Positions 23,823 through 35,739 of a stretch of DNA of 64,000 nucleotides are shown piece after piece. Under the pieces are notes generated by a model. The model was not told where the DNA came from, did no database searches, and saw only the letters and a program-made list of their open reading frames with translations. Positions within the stretch are counted from its first letter, which is position 1. Each line of letters opens with the position of its first letter. Origin of the DNA: Dastarcus helophoroides (lineage: Eukaryota; Arthropoda; Insecta; Coleoptera; Bothrideridae); assembly GCA_028583605.1 (NCBI GenBank), contig CM053333.1, positions 24,345,302 through 24,409,301 of the forward strand. The letters run 5' to 3'. Position numbers and translations under genes: made by a program.

Positions 23823-23982
23823 TGATGACACATTGTACAATATTGTTCCCACATGCTTTGCCCTTCAATTTTATTGCGCTCTGATTAATATCGATTTCAT
23901 AAGCGGAATTAAGAACGTATTTAGAACAAAGACTTCTTTTCGGTTATGAGAACTTTACTCATCAAATTTTGCAGATGACGAA
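23823..23982 (+). repeat. Dispersed repeat copy B (same family as 23515)
   Basis: About 308 bp downstream of copy A in the same orientation. It shares TATTGTTCCCACA, the 20-base ATTAATATCGATTTCATAAG word and CTTTACTCATCAAA. The middle is diverged. The two copies may be a degenerate tandem pair. Confidence 0.5.
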
Positions 23983-24052
23983 GTCACCAACTATCTTGGT
24001 ATTGCAAAATCCTGCTGCAATCGATTGCTCCTTAAACAATTAATACAATAAG

Positions 24053-24200
24053 TCAGCATCTCTTTGAAGATGATAGCTTGGCTATTGAAACGCGTTAGAG
24101 CAACCTTTGTTGTATTTTTTAATCTTTCTTGTTTTCAGGGGACAAGATTTGTATTTCAATTTTTGAAGATAACCAAGGACCAGTCCGTTCCACAAAAAAA
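24053..24200 (+). mobile_element. HHR-like element, copy 6 (monomer)
   Basis: A single unit beginning CAGCATCTCT and ending GACCAGTCCGTTCCAC plus eight A. The core reads TTGAAGA (first C replaced by T), GATAGC/GCTATT stem, GAAACGCGTT and AGAG. No clear target duplication was found. It is the best-preserved 3' half of the family and useful as a reference for the consensus. Confidence 0.7.
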
Positions 24201-24205
24201 ATATA

Positions 24206-25900
24206 AACAGGGTGATTCAGTCATAATGGCATTAATTTTAATTACATGTTCGGAAGGCTTAGTAAAGACAGAAAATCGAAAAAAAAATTAGTTGACTTTT
24301 TAAAATAGACCCAAATTGACCACCAAAAGCCCGGCGCTACTGACCACGTTAAAAGCTTTACAGCAACAGACGCTGATCACGTTATCATCCACTCACCACC
24401 TGCAATGATAAGCTGGACTGGCATGGGCAACAAATCTCTATTAGTTATTTTGACGAATAAGTATTTGTATTTTCATACACTTTTTACATTTTTTTTTGTT
24501 TCATTAATCAATCAGTCTGATGAAAAGTAAAACGCAAATTCAAAAAATAAACGAACAAACTAAAATATTATTTCTGCAAAATAAATAAGGATACGATGCA
24601 CTGATTTATTTAATTTTGAAGCATATTAACATTGGTTAGCCGTTAGGTTGTTGTTTATAAAAAATATGTCAACGATAGCTCACAGTCAGAATAGGTGCAG
24701 TGTACCTACATTAGTACTCGAGTGCCTCATTTCGGAACTATTTTAGATCTGTCGGGCGCACAAAAAATATGATGATTCGTCGATAAATTACGCGTGGCTT
24801 AAAAAATTTCCATCGTATCACACATGGTCACAAAAAATAAAACATCGGGAAATAACTCTCGAGTATTAACCGCTTTTAACACTTGTACCCACAACAGCGA
24901 ATTTAATTCATTACTTACAGCGTTGATATCAACGTTTGTAGCAATCATGACATAGAATAGAAAATAAAAAGACCTTTCAAATACAATACCAAGCCCCTAC
25001 TTCCAATTAAAAAATATAATGGTTGAAACGGTAACTGGAAGGGGGTGAAATTTTTGCGACGCAGGATGTCACTTTATAATCTAAAATTGTGTTTCGGTAT
25101 TTTTTATAAATATGTACAATAACTGAGATACTGAATTTATTCCATTTGGCTGTTTCACACCGTATAATAAATTTGATTTCATTTTTGACGCGACTTTGCC
25201 TATATTTGAAATAGGGGTCGCTCCTGCTTTCGTCTATGTGATAACCTTCAATGTCATGTTCAATATTATGTCAATGTCAAATAGAAATGAAGAACGGCAC
25301 ACGAAATTTGCACAGTGAAAGTAAGAGAAAAATCTCTGCATTAAGAGCAAAATCTTGAAGCGAATATTCGCTAAAATTCCCCATTCACAACCAATCCGAA
25401 TCTAAGAATGATTAGCTCACATCATCTCAACCTAAACACTCCAAATTAAATTACATTGTCTTTTAAAATAACGCCATTAGATTTTGCATCAAATGGGGTT
25501 CGACTGAATGACAGAACTGTGAGGAGAAAATTTTTATCAAGTAATTTAATGCCTCCAAAATGTGACCGATATCTCCAGAATATGCATATTTGTTTTGGGG
25601 AAATCCTTTTTTCTGTCGAACACTGGACTCAATTGAAGATTCTTCAGGTTTACTGCACACTAATAGCGAATTCACAAGCGGAAATGACAAAACCACAAAG
25701 CTTTTTTCATTTAGGGGACTTTTATTCGCAAAACTTTGAAGGTGACGAATACTTCTAACTTAATAAGTAACATACTCACATAGGTAACGTAAAATTCCTT
25801 AAGCGAAAACCGCATAACAACAATTTTTTTAACTGGGGGACTTTTCCAGCACTAGCTGTGTTATTTACAAAAGCTTATAACGGACATCAATCCAAGATCT
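24206..25900. other. Gene-free complex sequence
   Basis: No recognisable gene. Overlapping 77- and 100-codon ORFs on opposite strands at 25456-25758 cover a dispersed-repeat copy and are not supported as genes. Confidence 0.45.
25648..25756 (+). repeat. Dispersed repeat copy C (same family as 23515)
   Basis: Recognised by the words TTCACAAGCGGAAATG, GACAAAACCACA, GGGGACTTTTATTCGCAAAA and CTTTGAAGGTGACGAA in the same order as copy A. A further scrap with GGGGGACTTTTCC occurs at about 25838. Confidence 0.45.
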
Positions 25901-25909
25901 TTATGCAAT

Positions 25910-26960
25910 TATGTCAAAAATTTGGGTTCGAACTAGGTTCGAGGTAGAAGTCAAAATTTCGAGATAAAAATTTGCAATTCACTATCTCCGAATACAAGTT
26001 TTATTTCAAAATTTCGACTTCTACTTTGAAATTGTGATTTGCAATCAAAATTTTGAGGTAAAGTCTAAATTTGGAAGTAAAAATTTGAGATTTAGTTTCT
26101 CGTTTTATCTTGTTTTGACCTCGACCCTAAAATCGTGATTTATAATTCAAAGATAAAGTCAAAATTTCAAAGTTCCAGATAAGAGTTGAAATTTTGAGAA
26201 AAAATTAAAGAAAGAGAGAAAGTCGAGGATTCGATAAAAACAAATAAGTAAAATATTTCAAGTTTTAGCTGAACATTTTCAGAAAAAAGCAAAATTTTGA
26301 GAAAAATGAGAAATTTGTGTGATAAAAAAACTTTCACACTTATTTTTTGAAAAAAGTTTGTATTCCAAATTTAAACCCCAAATTAATGAAAAAAAATTAT
26401 AAATTTTTATAAATTTCTAGAAGAAAAAATTTTGATTTTGAATTTTAAATCGAAATAGCACAAAAGTAAAGACTGAAAATTTAAACTCGAAATTTTGTCA
26501 AAGAAAATTAAATTTCAAAAATCTGTAGGACTTTTGATAAGAAAAAAAGAAAATTGAAGAAACTCATTTGTGAATTCACAAAACGTCTAGTTTAATTTTG
26601 ATTTTAATATCAAAATTTCGACTTAAACTTAGAAGTGTATACATTTGTACCACTTTTTTCTCAAAATATCGTATTTTAAACTCGAGACAAGTTCGAAATT
26701 TTCAAGTTTTAATGGGAGATTTCTGGGCAATTATTTTTATACGTATGTATGTATACAGATGTATAAGTTCGATTTATTATTTCAAAGTTTTTTCGTTTTT
26801 TTAATTTTCGATTTTACGTTTCCACTTTTTCAAACATTTCGACTTGTAACTTTACTTTTGACTTCAATTTTTTAGTTTTGTGGGTTTTTTTTCCGAAATT
26901 TTTAGTTAATCTCAAAAGTGTTCGATTTTTTCCAAGGACATAAACATTTTGGAATTGATT
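25910..26960. repeat. AT-rich degenerate word repeat
   Basis: GAAATTTTGAGAAAAA-type strings without fixed period. ORFs within are repeat by-products. Confidence 0.6.
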
Positions 26961-27774
26961 TGGATTTATCGTTCCATGCACGTTTCTAAGAGTAATCTAA
27001 TTTGTAAAAATACAAAATAAACACTTTTGAATAAGTTCTCGTTTAATAAATGGGATCCTCGACAAATATTAAGGGATATTACTGACTTCTGTGCTAAGTG
27101 CAAAGACTTTACATATCTCGAGTAGCAATAAGAGCAAAATAAACCCGAAAGTTATTTCAGGTGTTACAGGATACTGTGATTCTTCTTATATCATGAAATA
27201 TAATTATTAGCGGTTCGCAAACTTGTACACTGATAACATAAATTGTCGTACCACAAATCAGCAACTTCCGAAAACCTGATATCTTACGCAGTCGGCTGAA
27301 GAGAGTAAGTGTAATAAATTGGGAAAAAGTATTTTTTATTCGAGCCTTAAAAGTGCAAGTGCTTATGTTTAAAAATACCCGGGGTCAATGTAATACGGTT
27401 TTCGCTTGCATAAAGAACTTTTTTTACCTGACGATTTCTTGGTATTGCTCTTCAAACTCAAGCCCTCAGGAAATAGCAATCGAATGGCCGTTAAGCCCGT
27501 TTCACATTATGCAAATTTACAGATTTACCACGGGAAATATGCTGAATATATAGCGTGAAAATGTAATAAATTACATGAAAACGAAAGCAAATGTTTTGAT
27601 TTTAATTATTATCCATATGTTTGAACATCTCGCGTTTGACCCTCGATTTGTTGGTTCGGCGACAAGAGCTGATACAGTTGTAGCGGGCCCTGAACGACAG
27701 GGAACCCCATCAAGGTGTATAATGGAACCCAGGATGATGCCCTTTATTTTACTCGTCAACATTTTAGGAACATG
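26961..27774. other. Gene-free complex sequence
   Basis: Ordinary AT-rich sequence. Short overlapping ORFs on both strands at 27571-27775 have no motif. Confidence 0.45.
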
Positions 27775-27779
27775 ATGTT

Positions 27780-27992
27780 CCTTCTTACTCTTCTTTTTCT
27801 TCTTCTTCTGCTTCTTCCTCTTCCCTTTCTTCTTCTTCTCCTTTTCCTTCTTCTCCTTGTCCTTCTCCTTCTCCTTCTCCTTCTCCTTCTCCTTCTCATT
27901 CTCATTCTCCTTCTTTTTCTTCTTCTTCTCCTTCTTTTCCTTCTTCTTTTTGTTCTTCTTCTCCTTCTCCTCCCCCTCCTTCTTATTCTTAT
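27780..27992 (+). repeat. Polypyrimidine (TTC / CTCCTT) microsatellite
   Basis: Almost pure C and T, mostly CTTCTT with a run of TTCTCC hexamers at about 27845-27910. The minus strand gives an Arg/Lys-only reading frame and the plus strand Leu-only and Ser/Phe-only frames, all artefacts. Confidence 0.95.
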
Positions 27993-28202
27993 TGAAAGGG
28001 GCTCATATGGGAATAAGAGTAGCAAACCCCAACACTTCCGCCACATCACTTGCCAATTTATTTAATCAAATGACAGGATAATAATAAATGTGTTTCCATT
28101 TCAGAAATCATTAATAGTGAGAAAATTTAGTGTTTCCTATTGCATTTTGACTTTTTTTTCAACCCAAATCTTTCACATTTCGACTTTCAAATAAAAATGT
28201 TT

Positions 28203-28345
28203 TCTTCCTTTTCCTTCTATGGCGCTACAGCCTGATTTCGGGCCCTTGCCTCCTCCAGCTTCCTCTTTCATACTATTCTATCCAGAGCTGTGTTTCTCCA
28301 ACGCTCTATTTGTGCGATGTGATGCACGTCTTCGCTGACTTTAGA
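28203..28345 (-). pseudogene. LINE ORF2 C-terminal remnant and 3' end
   Basis: On the minus strand the sequence reads EDVHHIAQIERWRNTALD, then after disruption KRKLEEARARNQAVAP and a stop, followed by an A/G-rich tail (AAGGAAAAGGAAG). The LEEARAR block shortly before a stop and a purine tail is typical of insect non-LTR retrotransposon ORF2 ends. The copy is 5'-truncated and broken. I do not assign a clade. Confidence 0.45.
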
Positions 28346-28389
28346 TTAACAACCTACTCCCGTAAAAAGCGCACTGTTACGAATCCAAA

Positions 28390-28890
28390 ATTTTGTCTTA
28401 ATTTCGGAATATGAACATTTTAAAATTCAAATTGTTTGGATATTAGTTTCCAGTTTATTGATAATAGATTTTAATAGTTATGATTACAATCTAGGAATCA
28501 AAATCTGCAGAAATTTTTCAGTCGATGCTTTTGCTCAAAATGTTCTCTTTAATACTGAATTTTCCCCTTTTCTATCAAAATTTCAACTACTAGATACTCT
28601 TAAATTTTCGAAAGAAAATGTGTTCTAAAAAAGATTATTTATTTTGATTTTGAATGTCAATTTCTCTATAAAAATTTTCAGTTCGAACTTATTCCGAATA
28701 TTTTGAAATTTCTTTAGAAAATATAGAATTTGTCCCTAAATTTGAGTTTTTCCAGAAATTTTATAATTTTTGACGAAACTTTTGATTTCATTTTTGAAGT
28801 CTAGATATTTATGTCAAAATGTCTGTAAATTTGATTTATTTTAAATTTTCAGAATTTGAGTTTGCGCTTAAGATAAAATTTTCAATAAAG
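28390..28890. repeat. AT-rich degenerate word repeat
   Basis: Low-complexity sequence that runs directly into the 219-bp satellite array. No gene. Confidence 0.55.
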
Positions 28891-28893
28891 AAA

Positions 28894-30960
28894 GATCGAG
28901 GAAAACCATCTTCATCTCTTTTAGTCTGGTTCGAAAATGATGTTTTCTTTAGCAGAAGAGTTAAAAAAGCATCGTTCTTAAGATGTTAGGTCCAAAATTA
29001 CAAGTCGAACCAGAGGTTGCCAAATCCTTCGGCAACATGATTTATCTCGTTAACATCACTTCTTACTCAAAAACAGGACTCACTAAATGGTACCTCATTT
29101 GAAAGCTTTAAACGGTTGAGAAAAACCATCCCTTCTGGTCTGGTTTGAAAGTGACGTATTGTGTAACAAAGAGCCAAAAAAAAGCATTGTTCTTAAGACG
29201 TTAGATTCAAATTTATTACAATTCGAATCAGAGGTTGTCAAATCTTTTGGCAACATGATTTATTTTGTTAACATCACCTCTTACTCAAAAAAAGGACTCA
29301 CTAAATGGTACCTCATTTGAAAGCCTTAAACGGTCGAGAAAAACCATCTCTTCTGGTCTGGTTTGAAAGTGACGTCTTCTGTAGCAGAAGAGCCAAAAAA
29401 ACCATAGTTCTTAAGACGTTAGATTCAAATTTATTACAATTCGAACCAGAGGTTGCCAAATCTTTTGGCAACATGATTTATCTTGTTAACATCACTACTA
29501 ACTCAAAAAAAAGACTCACTAAATGGTGCCTCATTTAAAGGCCTTAAAAGATCGAGGAAAATCATTTTTATCTCTTCTGGTCTGGCTCGAAAGTGATGTC
29601 TTCTGTAGCAGAAGATCCAAAAAAGCATCGTTCTTAAGAACTTAAGTCCAAATTTTTTCAAGTCGAACCAGAGGTTGCCACGTCCTCCGGCAACATGATT
29701 TATCTTGTTAACATCATCTCTTATTTAAAAATAGACTCACTAAATTGTACCTCATTTGAAATCCTTAAACGGTCGAAGTAAATCATTTCTTCTGGTCTGG
29801 TTTGAAACTGACGTCTTCTGTAGCAGAAGAGCCAAAAAAAAGCATCGTTCTTAAGACATTAGATTCAAATTTATTACAATTCGAACCAGAGGTTGCCAAA
29901 TCTTTCGGCAACATGATTTATCTTGTTAACATCACCTCTAACTCAAAAAAAAAGAACTCACTAAATGGTACCTCATTTGAAAGCCTTAAACGGTCGAGGA
30001 AAACCATCTCTTCTGGTCTGGTTTGAAAGTGACGTCTTCTGTAGCAGAAGAGCCAAAAAAAGCATAGTTCTTAAGACGTTAGATTCAAATGTATTACAAT
30101 TTGTTGAACCAGAGGTTGCCAAATCTTTTGGCAACATGGTTTATCTTGTTAACATCACCTCTAACTCAAAAAAAAAGACTCACTAAATGGTGCCTCATTT
30201 AAAAGCCTTAAAAGATCGAGGAAAACCATATTTATCTCTTCTGGTCGGGCTCGAAAGTGATGTCTTCTGTAGCAGAAGAGCCAAAAAAAGCACCTTTCTT
30301 AAGAAGTTAAATTCAAATTTTTTCAAGTCGAACCAGAGGTTGCCAAGTCCTTCGGCAACATGATTTATCTTGTTAACATCATCTTTTACTTGAAAATAGG
30401 CTCACTAAATGGTACCTCATTTGAAAGCCTTAAACGGTCGAGGAAAACCATCTCTTCCGGTCTGGTTTGAAAGTGATGTGTTCTGTAGTAGAAGAGCTAA
30501 AAAAAAGCATTGTTCTTAAGACGTTAGATTCAGATTTATTACAATTCGAGAGGTTGCAAAGACTTTTGGCAACATGTTTTATCTTATTGAATTTATCTCT
30601 AAGTCAAAAAAAGACTTACTAAATGGTGCCTCATTTGAAAGCGTTAAACTATCGAGGAACACCATCTTCATCTCTTTTGGTCTGGCTCGAAAGTGATGTC
30701 TTCTTTAGCAGAAGAGCCAAAAAAGCATCGTTCTAAAATGTTATGTCCAAATTTTTTCAAGTCAGACCAGAGATTGCCAAGTTCTTCGGCAACATGTTTT
30801 ATTTTGTTAACATCATTTCTAACTTAAAAAAAGACTTACTAAATGGTGCTTCATTTAAAAGCCTTAAACTATGGAGGAAAACATATTTTCTGGTCTGGTT
30901 TGAAAGTGATGTCTTCTTTAGCAGAAGAGCCAAAGAAAAAGCATTGTTCTTATGATGTTA
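28894..30960. repeat. 219-bp satellite array, ten units, with three-unit higher order
   Basis: The landmark (G/A)ATCGAGGAAAACCATC or its variant (CGGTCGAGGAAAACC) begins units at 28894, 29114, 29332, 29550, 29771, 29992, 30214, 30436, 30650 and 30870, a spacing of 214-222 bp. Each unit carries TCTGGTCTGG, GTAGCAGAAGAGCC, AACCAGAGGTTGCC and GGCAACATGATTTATC. Units 29332/29992, 29550/30214 and 29771/30436 share private variants, giving a repeat of about 660-665 bp. Short ORFs of 63-77 codons recur because the unit is partly open, but no real protein is supported. Confidence 0.9.
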
Positions 30961-31190
30961 AATTTAAAATAGTAAATTTCTGAAATAAAATTTTTTCCCA
31001 AAAATCTTTACGAAACGAATCCTATATTCTCCCAATATTATGATGTTTCCAAATGGTTCAACTTTTTTTTATCAAATTTTTTTGCGAAATTTGTGCAAAC
31101 AATTTTTAATTTAAACTGAAATTTTCAGAAACACAATCAGCAGTTTTGATTTAACGTTAAAATTTATTTAAAAAATTATAAGAAAGCATT
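30961..31190. repeat. AT-rich degenerate word repeat
   Basis: Low-complexity sequence between the satellite and foldback copy 7. Confidence 0.5.
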
Positions 31191-31191
31191 T

Positions 31192-31467
31192 ATGATGAAA
31201 CGGACTGGTCCTTGGTTATCTTTAAAAATTGAAATACAAATTTGTTCCCTGAAACCAAGAAAGATTAAAAAACACAACAAAGGTTGCTCTAACGCGTTAG
31301 AGCAACTTGTGTTGCGGTTTTTTAATTGTATTTAAATTTTTTATTTATTATTTATTATTGAAATACAAATTTTGTCCCCTGAAACCAAGAAAGATTAAAA
31401 AACACAACAAAGGTTGCTCCAACGCGACATTGTTGGTTTCAGGAGACAAGAACTGTATTTCAATAAT
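31192..31467 (-). mobile_element. HHR-like foldback element, copy 7 (rearranged)
   Basis: Starts with GATGAAACGGACTGGTCC and carries the tail arm. It then has a short palindromic junction GCTCTAACGCGTTAGAGC (31289-31306), an AT-rich insertion, and a second arm starting GAAATACAAATTTTGTCCCC. The two arms in the same orientation suggest insertion of one copy into another or template switching. No complete ribozyme-like core remains, because the junction removed CTGAAGA and its stem-loop. Confidence 0.6.
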
Positions 31468-31479
31468 AAAGCTTCACAA

Positions 31480-32290
31480 TAAAATATTCAAATTTTGAAA
31501 AGAAAATTAGAAATCCTAGGAAAACCTCCTAATTTATAAAAAAATTTTTATCAAATCCTGAGAGTACCTTTTCAAAACCTTAATTTTAGCCCCAGATTTT
31601 CCAGCTGAAGTTTTTTGAAAAAAAAAATGAATTGTTTCTACAATTTTGATTTTTGATTGAAACCTTCAAATTTTGATTTTAATTTAAGAATGTCGAATTT
31701 GAGGTCGAAATTTTGACTCTTTTTTAATTTTTTCAACTAACCCAAGTGTGAATTTTTTCAACATTTCCACCAGTATACTTTTGTCTTTACTAAAACTTCG
31801 ACTCGAAATTTGAAGTTTTCCGGCTATATTCACTCTTTTTTTTTTCGAAGTTGTGACTTTAATCTCAAATTCAAGCAAATCAGGAAAACCTATTTTCTAA
31901 TTTTTGTAATTTCCAGTTTTTTTAGATATTTAACCTTAGCTTTAAACGAAAAATTTAACTTGAAAATCGAAAATTAAAGTAAAATATTACAAATATTCAA
32001 ATTTTTTAGAAAAATTAGAGCGATCTAAAAATTTCAGACAAATTTTTAATTCCAAAAAAAAATCTATCAAATTTTATATTTTTTGTCAAATTTGATTCTA
32101 GAATAATTTTTCAGTAGAAGTTTAACATTTCTAAATTTTCGAAAGTTATTTAAAAAAAATTGGCATTGCTCCTAAAACTTGGTCTGATTTTAATTTCGAA
32201 ATTTTTATTTTTAGTAGAAATTTTGACTCCTTTCTTAAATTTTGACCTTAACCCTAAACGAGAAATTCGACCTTAAATTATATTGTTATT
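31480..32290. repeat. AT-rich degenerate word repeat
   Basis: TTTTTCGAAATTTTGAC-style sequence with no gene. Confidence 0.55.
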
Positions 32291-32305
32291 ATTGTTATTA
32301 TTCAG

Positions 32306-32733
32306 ATGGGGATGAACGTAAAATGGGGCCCGTCAATAAAGACAGAATATCTGACCGAAGCGCGAAAGATGTCTTAAGCGCAGATGACCCTTCGATTGCA
32401 CGCGTGAACGATTCATTGATCGAAATTTGTGGTAATTCCGACAATGATCGAGGAAATTTCAACGAAAGACGTGGTAATTCCGACGTTAGTTGTGGTAATT
32501 CCGACGCCAGTCGTAGTAATTCCGACGCTAATCGTAATAATTTCGACGTTAGTCGTGGTAATTCCAACGTTAGTTGTGGTAATTCCGATGTAAATCTTGG
32601 TGATTCTGATGAAATTCAAGGTAATTCCAACATTAGTCAAAATAGTTTTACTGTAAACCGTAATAATTTCAACGAAAATCGTAGTCATTTCGACGTAAGT
32701 CGAGGTAATTCCAAGAATAGTAGTTTTATTTAA
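32306..32733 (+). CDS. Candidate repeat-coding exon, NSDVSRG-type heptads (uncertain)
   Basis: An open frame follows a good acceptor (TTATTATTCAG|AT at 32305/32306). The first 35-40 residues are of ordinary coding complexity (DGDERKMGPVNKDRISDR, then acidic and Ser-rich). They are followed by about 14 heptads of the pattern (G/S/N)N(S/F)(D/N)(V/E)(S/N)R encoded by a 21-bp repeat. The frame stops at 32733, but the heptads continue in the same frame afterwards, so the stop looks like decay of a longer reading frame. The opposite strand is also open for long stretches, as expected for a 21-bp minisatellite, and that weakens the case. No family is recognised. It may be a degenerate gene or an expanded minisatellite. 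Confidence 0.25.
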
Positions 32734-33115
32734 AACCGTGGTAATTCCTGCCAAAATTGTGGTAATTCTGACAAACGTCGTAGTAATTTGGATGCAAGTC
32801 GTGGTAATTCCGACGTAATTCGTGGTAATTCCGACGAAATTTGTGGTAATAGTCAAAAAATAGTCAAGAAACTACTACTGAAAACCGTGCTAATGCCGAC
32901 GTAAATCGTGGTAATTCCGACGAAAGTCGTAGTAATTTGGACGAAAATCGTGATAATTCCGACGTAAGTAGAGGTAATTTCAACGAAATTCGAGGTAGTT
33001 CCAAGAGTAGTTTGGATGGTTCTACTGAAAATTGTTTTGGTAATTCCGACGAAAATCGTAGAAACTTTGACGAAAGTCGAGGTAATTCAGACGAAATTCG
33101 GGGTAGTTCCAGGAA
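32424..33115 (+). repeat. 21-bp minisatellite (GGTAATTCCGACGNNAGTCGT)
   Basis: About 30 diverged 21-bp units with the constant core GGTAATTCCGAC and variable GTTAGT/GAAAAT/GAAATT segments ending CGT or CGA. Spacing stays a multiple of three over most of the array, with a disrupted zone at 32845-32890 and around 33000-33040. CpG content is high compared with neighbouring DNA. Confidence 0.85.
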
Positions 33116-33354
33116 TATATTGTTATTAATTAATGAATCAATATTAAAGATATAATATTCAAACTTAACTTAATAGTCTTTTTTTAGTTTTTGAAGCTTC
33201 GATTTTCAAGTCGAAATTTTGACTTTTTCTGAAATTTCGATCTTGCAAAATTTCTAGTAAAACATTAAAAATATTGTGTTCAAACTATTAGAGTAAATGT
33301 TTACTCGAAATTCGTAACTTTTTTTTTAAATTTAATCTACTCGGAAAGGGCATT

Positions 33355-33505
33355 ATGTCTTCAAAGCACTGCGAGTAGGATGCGGAAACAAGGATATATG
33401 GCGATGAACCGCCTTCTTAAACAAAAATAGGTTGCAATTTTTGGGAAAATTCCTTTTGGTAACGAGTTCCATAGCTTGGAAGTTCTGTAGAAAAAAAATC
33501 TCCGT
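33355..33505 (-). pseudogene. LINE reverse transcriptase C-terminal remnant
   Basis: The minus strand reads FFYRTSKLWNSLPKGIFPK, then after a one-base shift NCNLFLFKKAVHRHISLF. This matches the S-F-F-x-R-T-x-x-L-W-N-S-L-P...YNL-x-x-F-K layout found at the end of ORF2 in many insect non-LTR retrotransposons (Jockey/CR1-like). The frame is broken and the upstream reverse transcriptase is missing, so it is a dead 5'-truncated copy. Confidence 0.6.
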
Positions 33506-33599
33506 TGACCAGATGTTCAGAAGCTTACATTCTGCAATTTAGTTTTCAAGATCTATAGTTGTTGTAAGAGCTGTTCTTGGTAGCAGGTTCACAAACTTT

Positions 33600-34020
33600 A
33601 CCTCCTGAAATTTAAAGCTTTAAATTTTGAATCAAAAACCAAATTTCAGAAGTTTAAGGGTTTTATAGTTTTAGGGGCAGATTAGGGTTTAAAAACTTTC
33701 GTTTTCATAATTTAAGATTCAAAAGCTTTACCTTCTCCAATTTAAGCTTTAACAAATTTATAATGCGAAGTGTCATTTTCTGAATAACCTCACTTGAGCT
33801 TCACTCTGCCTCTCTCTTGAAGTTCAGAAACTTTAACTCCTTCAACACGAGGTTTAAAAGGTTGCAAGTTTTAGATTTTAAAACTCTAATACGAAAAATT
33901 TTAGTTTTCGTAACTTTAGCATAAGTTTCTCATTTAGAAATACTTCGGAAGCTTTGACTCCTGAAATTAAATCAGACAGCTAAATTACTTAAGTTTCAGA
34001 AGTCTTTTCTGGGCTTAATT
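33600..34020. repeat. Degenerate AT-rich repeat (AAACTTT / TTTAAAGCTT type)
   Basis: Recurrent words such as GAAGCTTTGACTCCTGAAAT and AGCTTTAAATTTTG give a loose periodic texture. No gene. Confidence 0.4.
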
Positions 34021-35730
34021 AAGTGAATGTTACACATAAACAAATGCAGCATAGAACTTCTTTAGATGTTTTTTGAATCTCAGAGCGCCGCAACGTCATC
34101 CCTTATCTGCAATTGTTTATTTTCGTAATCCCCATAACATATGTTTGCCCAGCCTGGTTTTTGGTTACATATAAAGTCAGCCTTGGTGGCAAAGGTATTG
34201 TTTAATTTTATTTGGGTGATCGCACCGAGAATTTAAGAAGGCATATAAAATTTATCTTCATGTAAATATATTATGCAATATATAGTGGACAGGAAGTGAG
34301 AAATGGGGGTTCCTCGAAAAATGCATGCAGCAAACGACTAAAGCGGTATTCGATTTACACGATACCATCAAATAAGGAATATATGACCAAATATATTTCA
34401 CTGACTTAGCGCACACCATGCAATAAACTTGATCCCAATTTATTACCACAAAATAACGAATCTTTTTTTTTATTTCGAGTCGTTTAAGTAATTGTAATAT
34501 CGGGGATAATGTGAAATTAGAAACCGCAAGTATTTCGTTTCTTGTAAGAGTCAAAATTCCCTTCTTTGGCATGGCAAAGTAATTTTAGCCCCTACTTGAA
34601 CCAATGAAATCGAGTACGTTTTGTAAAAAACAAATGAGTTATTAACATACTTCAACTCCTATTTCCCTCGTGTAATCATTTGATATAATCTGATGATTGA
34701 TAGCGAATGAAAACCCGATTGATATTTTGTATTAATTATCTATATCCTTTTGAAGGTAGGTTTCATTAGCATAAACGATATTGAGAAACGAAATTACAAT
34801 TATACAATTACATTTGCTACATCTGAATGTTAAAGATTAATTCTTGCACTTACAATTGGATGTATCGTCTTAATATTTACAAAATTGTTTATATATCTGT
34901 AAAACTTACACTGGAACCAAACTCAAATAGATTTTATACAAACGCTATCATTAATCGATTTGTTGCTAAGCTGGAGCATCTTAAAATGCCGCAAATTGGG
35001 ATATATTTGAGTTTTTATAACAATAATCATAATTCACTTAAACGTTTCATTAATTTTTAATTAGGATGAAACCTAGAGTTAAAACATCTGCTTTCGTAAT
35101 ATCAAGAGTTGAAAAATGATCAACGTTATTGTTTAAAAGGTACATAATTGGTTTTCTTCACAAACTTGCAGCGATTACAGACGGTCTGACCCAGTTTATG
35201 TATCTAGTTGACTATAACAATTAAAAGTATAGTTTGTAAACTAAACTGTTAATTTAATTAATCTGGTCGTTGATTCATAATTATCAAACGTCAACAGAAA
35301 AATGTTCTATGACTAATTTTGTTGCATTGCAATAGATATATTAGTGCAAATGTATGTGAGAACTACTGTTTTATGGGATTAGAGTGATTGCATCATTGAT
35401 GTATTCACTATAAATAAGTGCACGAGCCATAAAAACGATGTGAACTTTTGTGGTTACGCTTTGGTTATAAAATCTACGAGATAAATCACGCTGATGCTAT
35501 CAAGCTCGACAATCTTGAATTTTGCTAAAATGTAATACAGAGTAGCAGACCATTCCTCATTTCCAAAGTTGATAGCACCACGTGATCAGAAGCCTTTTTA
35601 ACCGAAACATGCTTTCTAATAAAGCTCGATGTCTCCACCACAAACTGTGACAATTAGCATTTGAGGATATATATCCCTCTTCACGAAAATTAATCTGGGT
35701 TTGACCATTCTGTGATAGTTTTGGTTTTCA
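34021..35730. other. Gene-free complex sequence
   Basis: Ordinary AT-rich sequence. The 104-codon minus-strand ORF at 34258-34572 and the 77-codon plus-strand ORF at 34827-35060 have no recognisable motif or splice context. Confidence 0.45.
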
Positions 35731-35739
35731 AATTTGTTA

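Noticed and set aside
27715..28065. Leu-only, Ser/Phe-only and Arg-only frames
   Set aside because: By-products of the TTC/CTCCTT microsatellite.
29305..30186. Repeated 73-77 codon ORFs with nearly identical sequence (SRRAKKSIVLKTLDSN...)
   Set aside because: They are the same window of the 219-bp satellite monomer. They are short, break in other units, and show no selection for frame between units.
28894..30960. CRISPR-like array (regular repeats)
   Set aside because: Units are about 219 bp and similar along their full length with no unique spacers. It is a eukaryotic satellite.
34258..34572. 104-codon minus-strand ORF in complex sequence
   Set aside because: No recognisable motif, no flanking exon signals, and length within what chance allows. 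Kept only as a mention.
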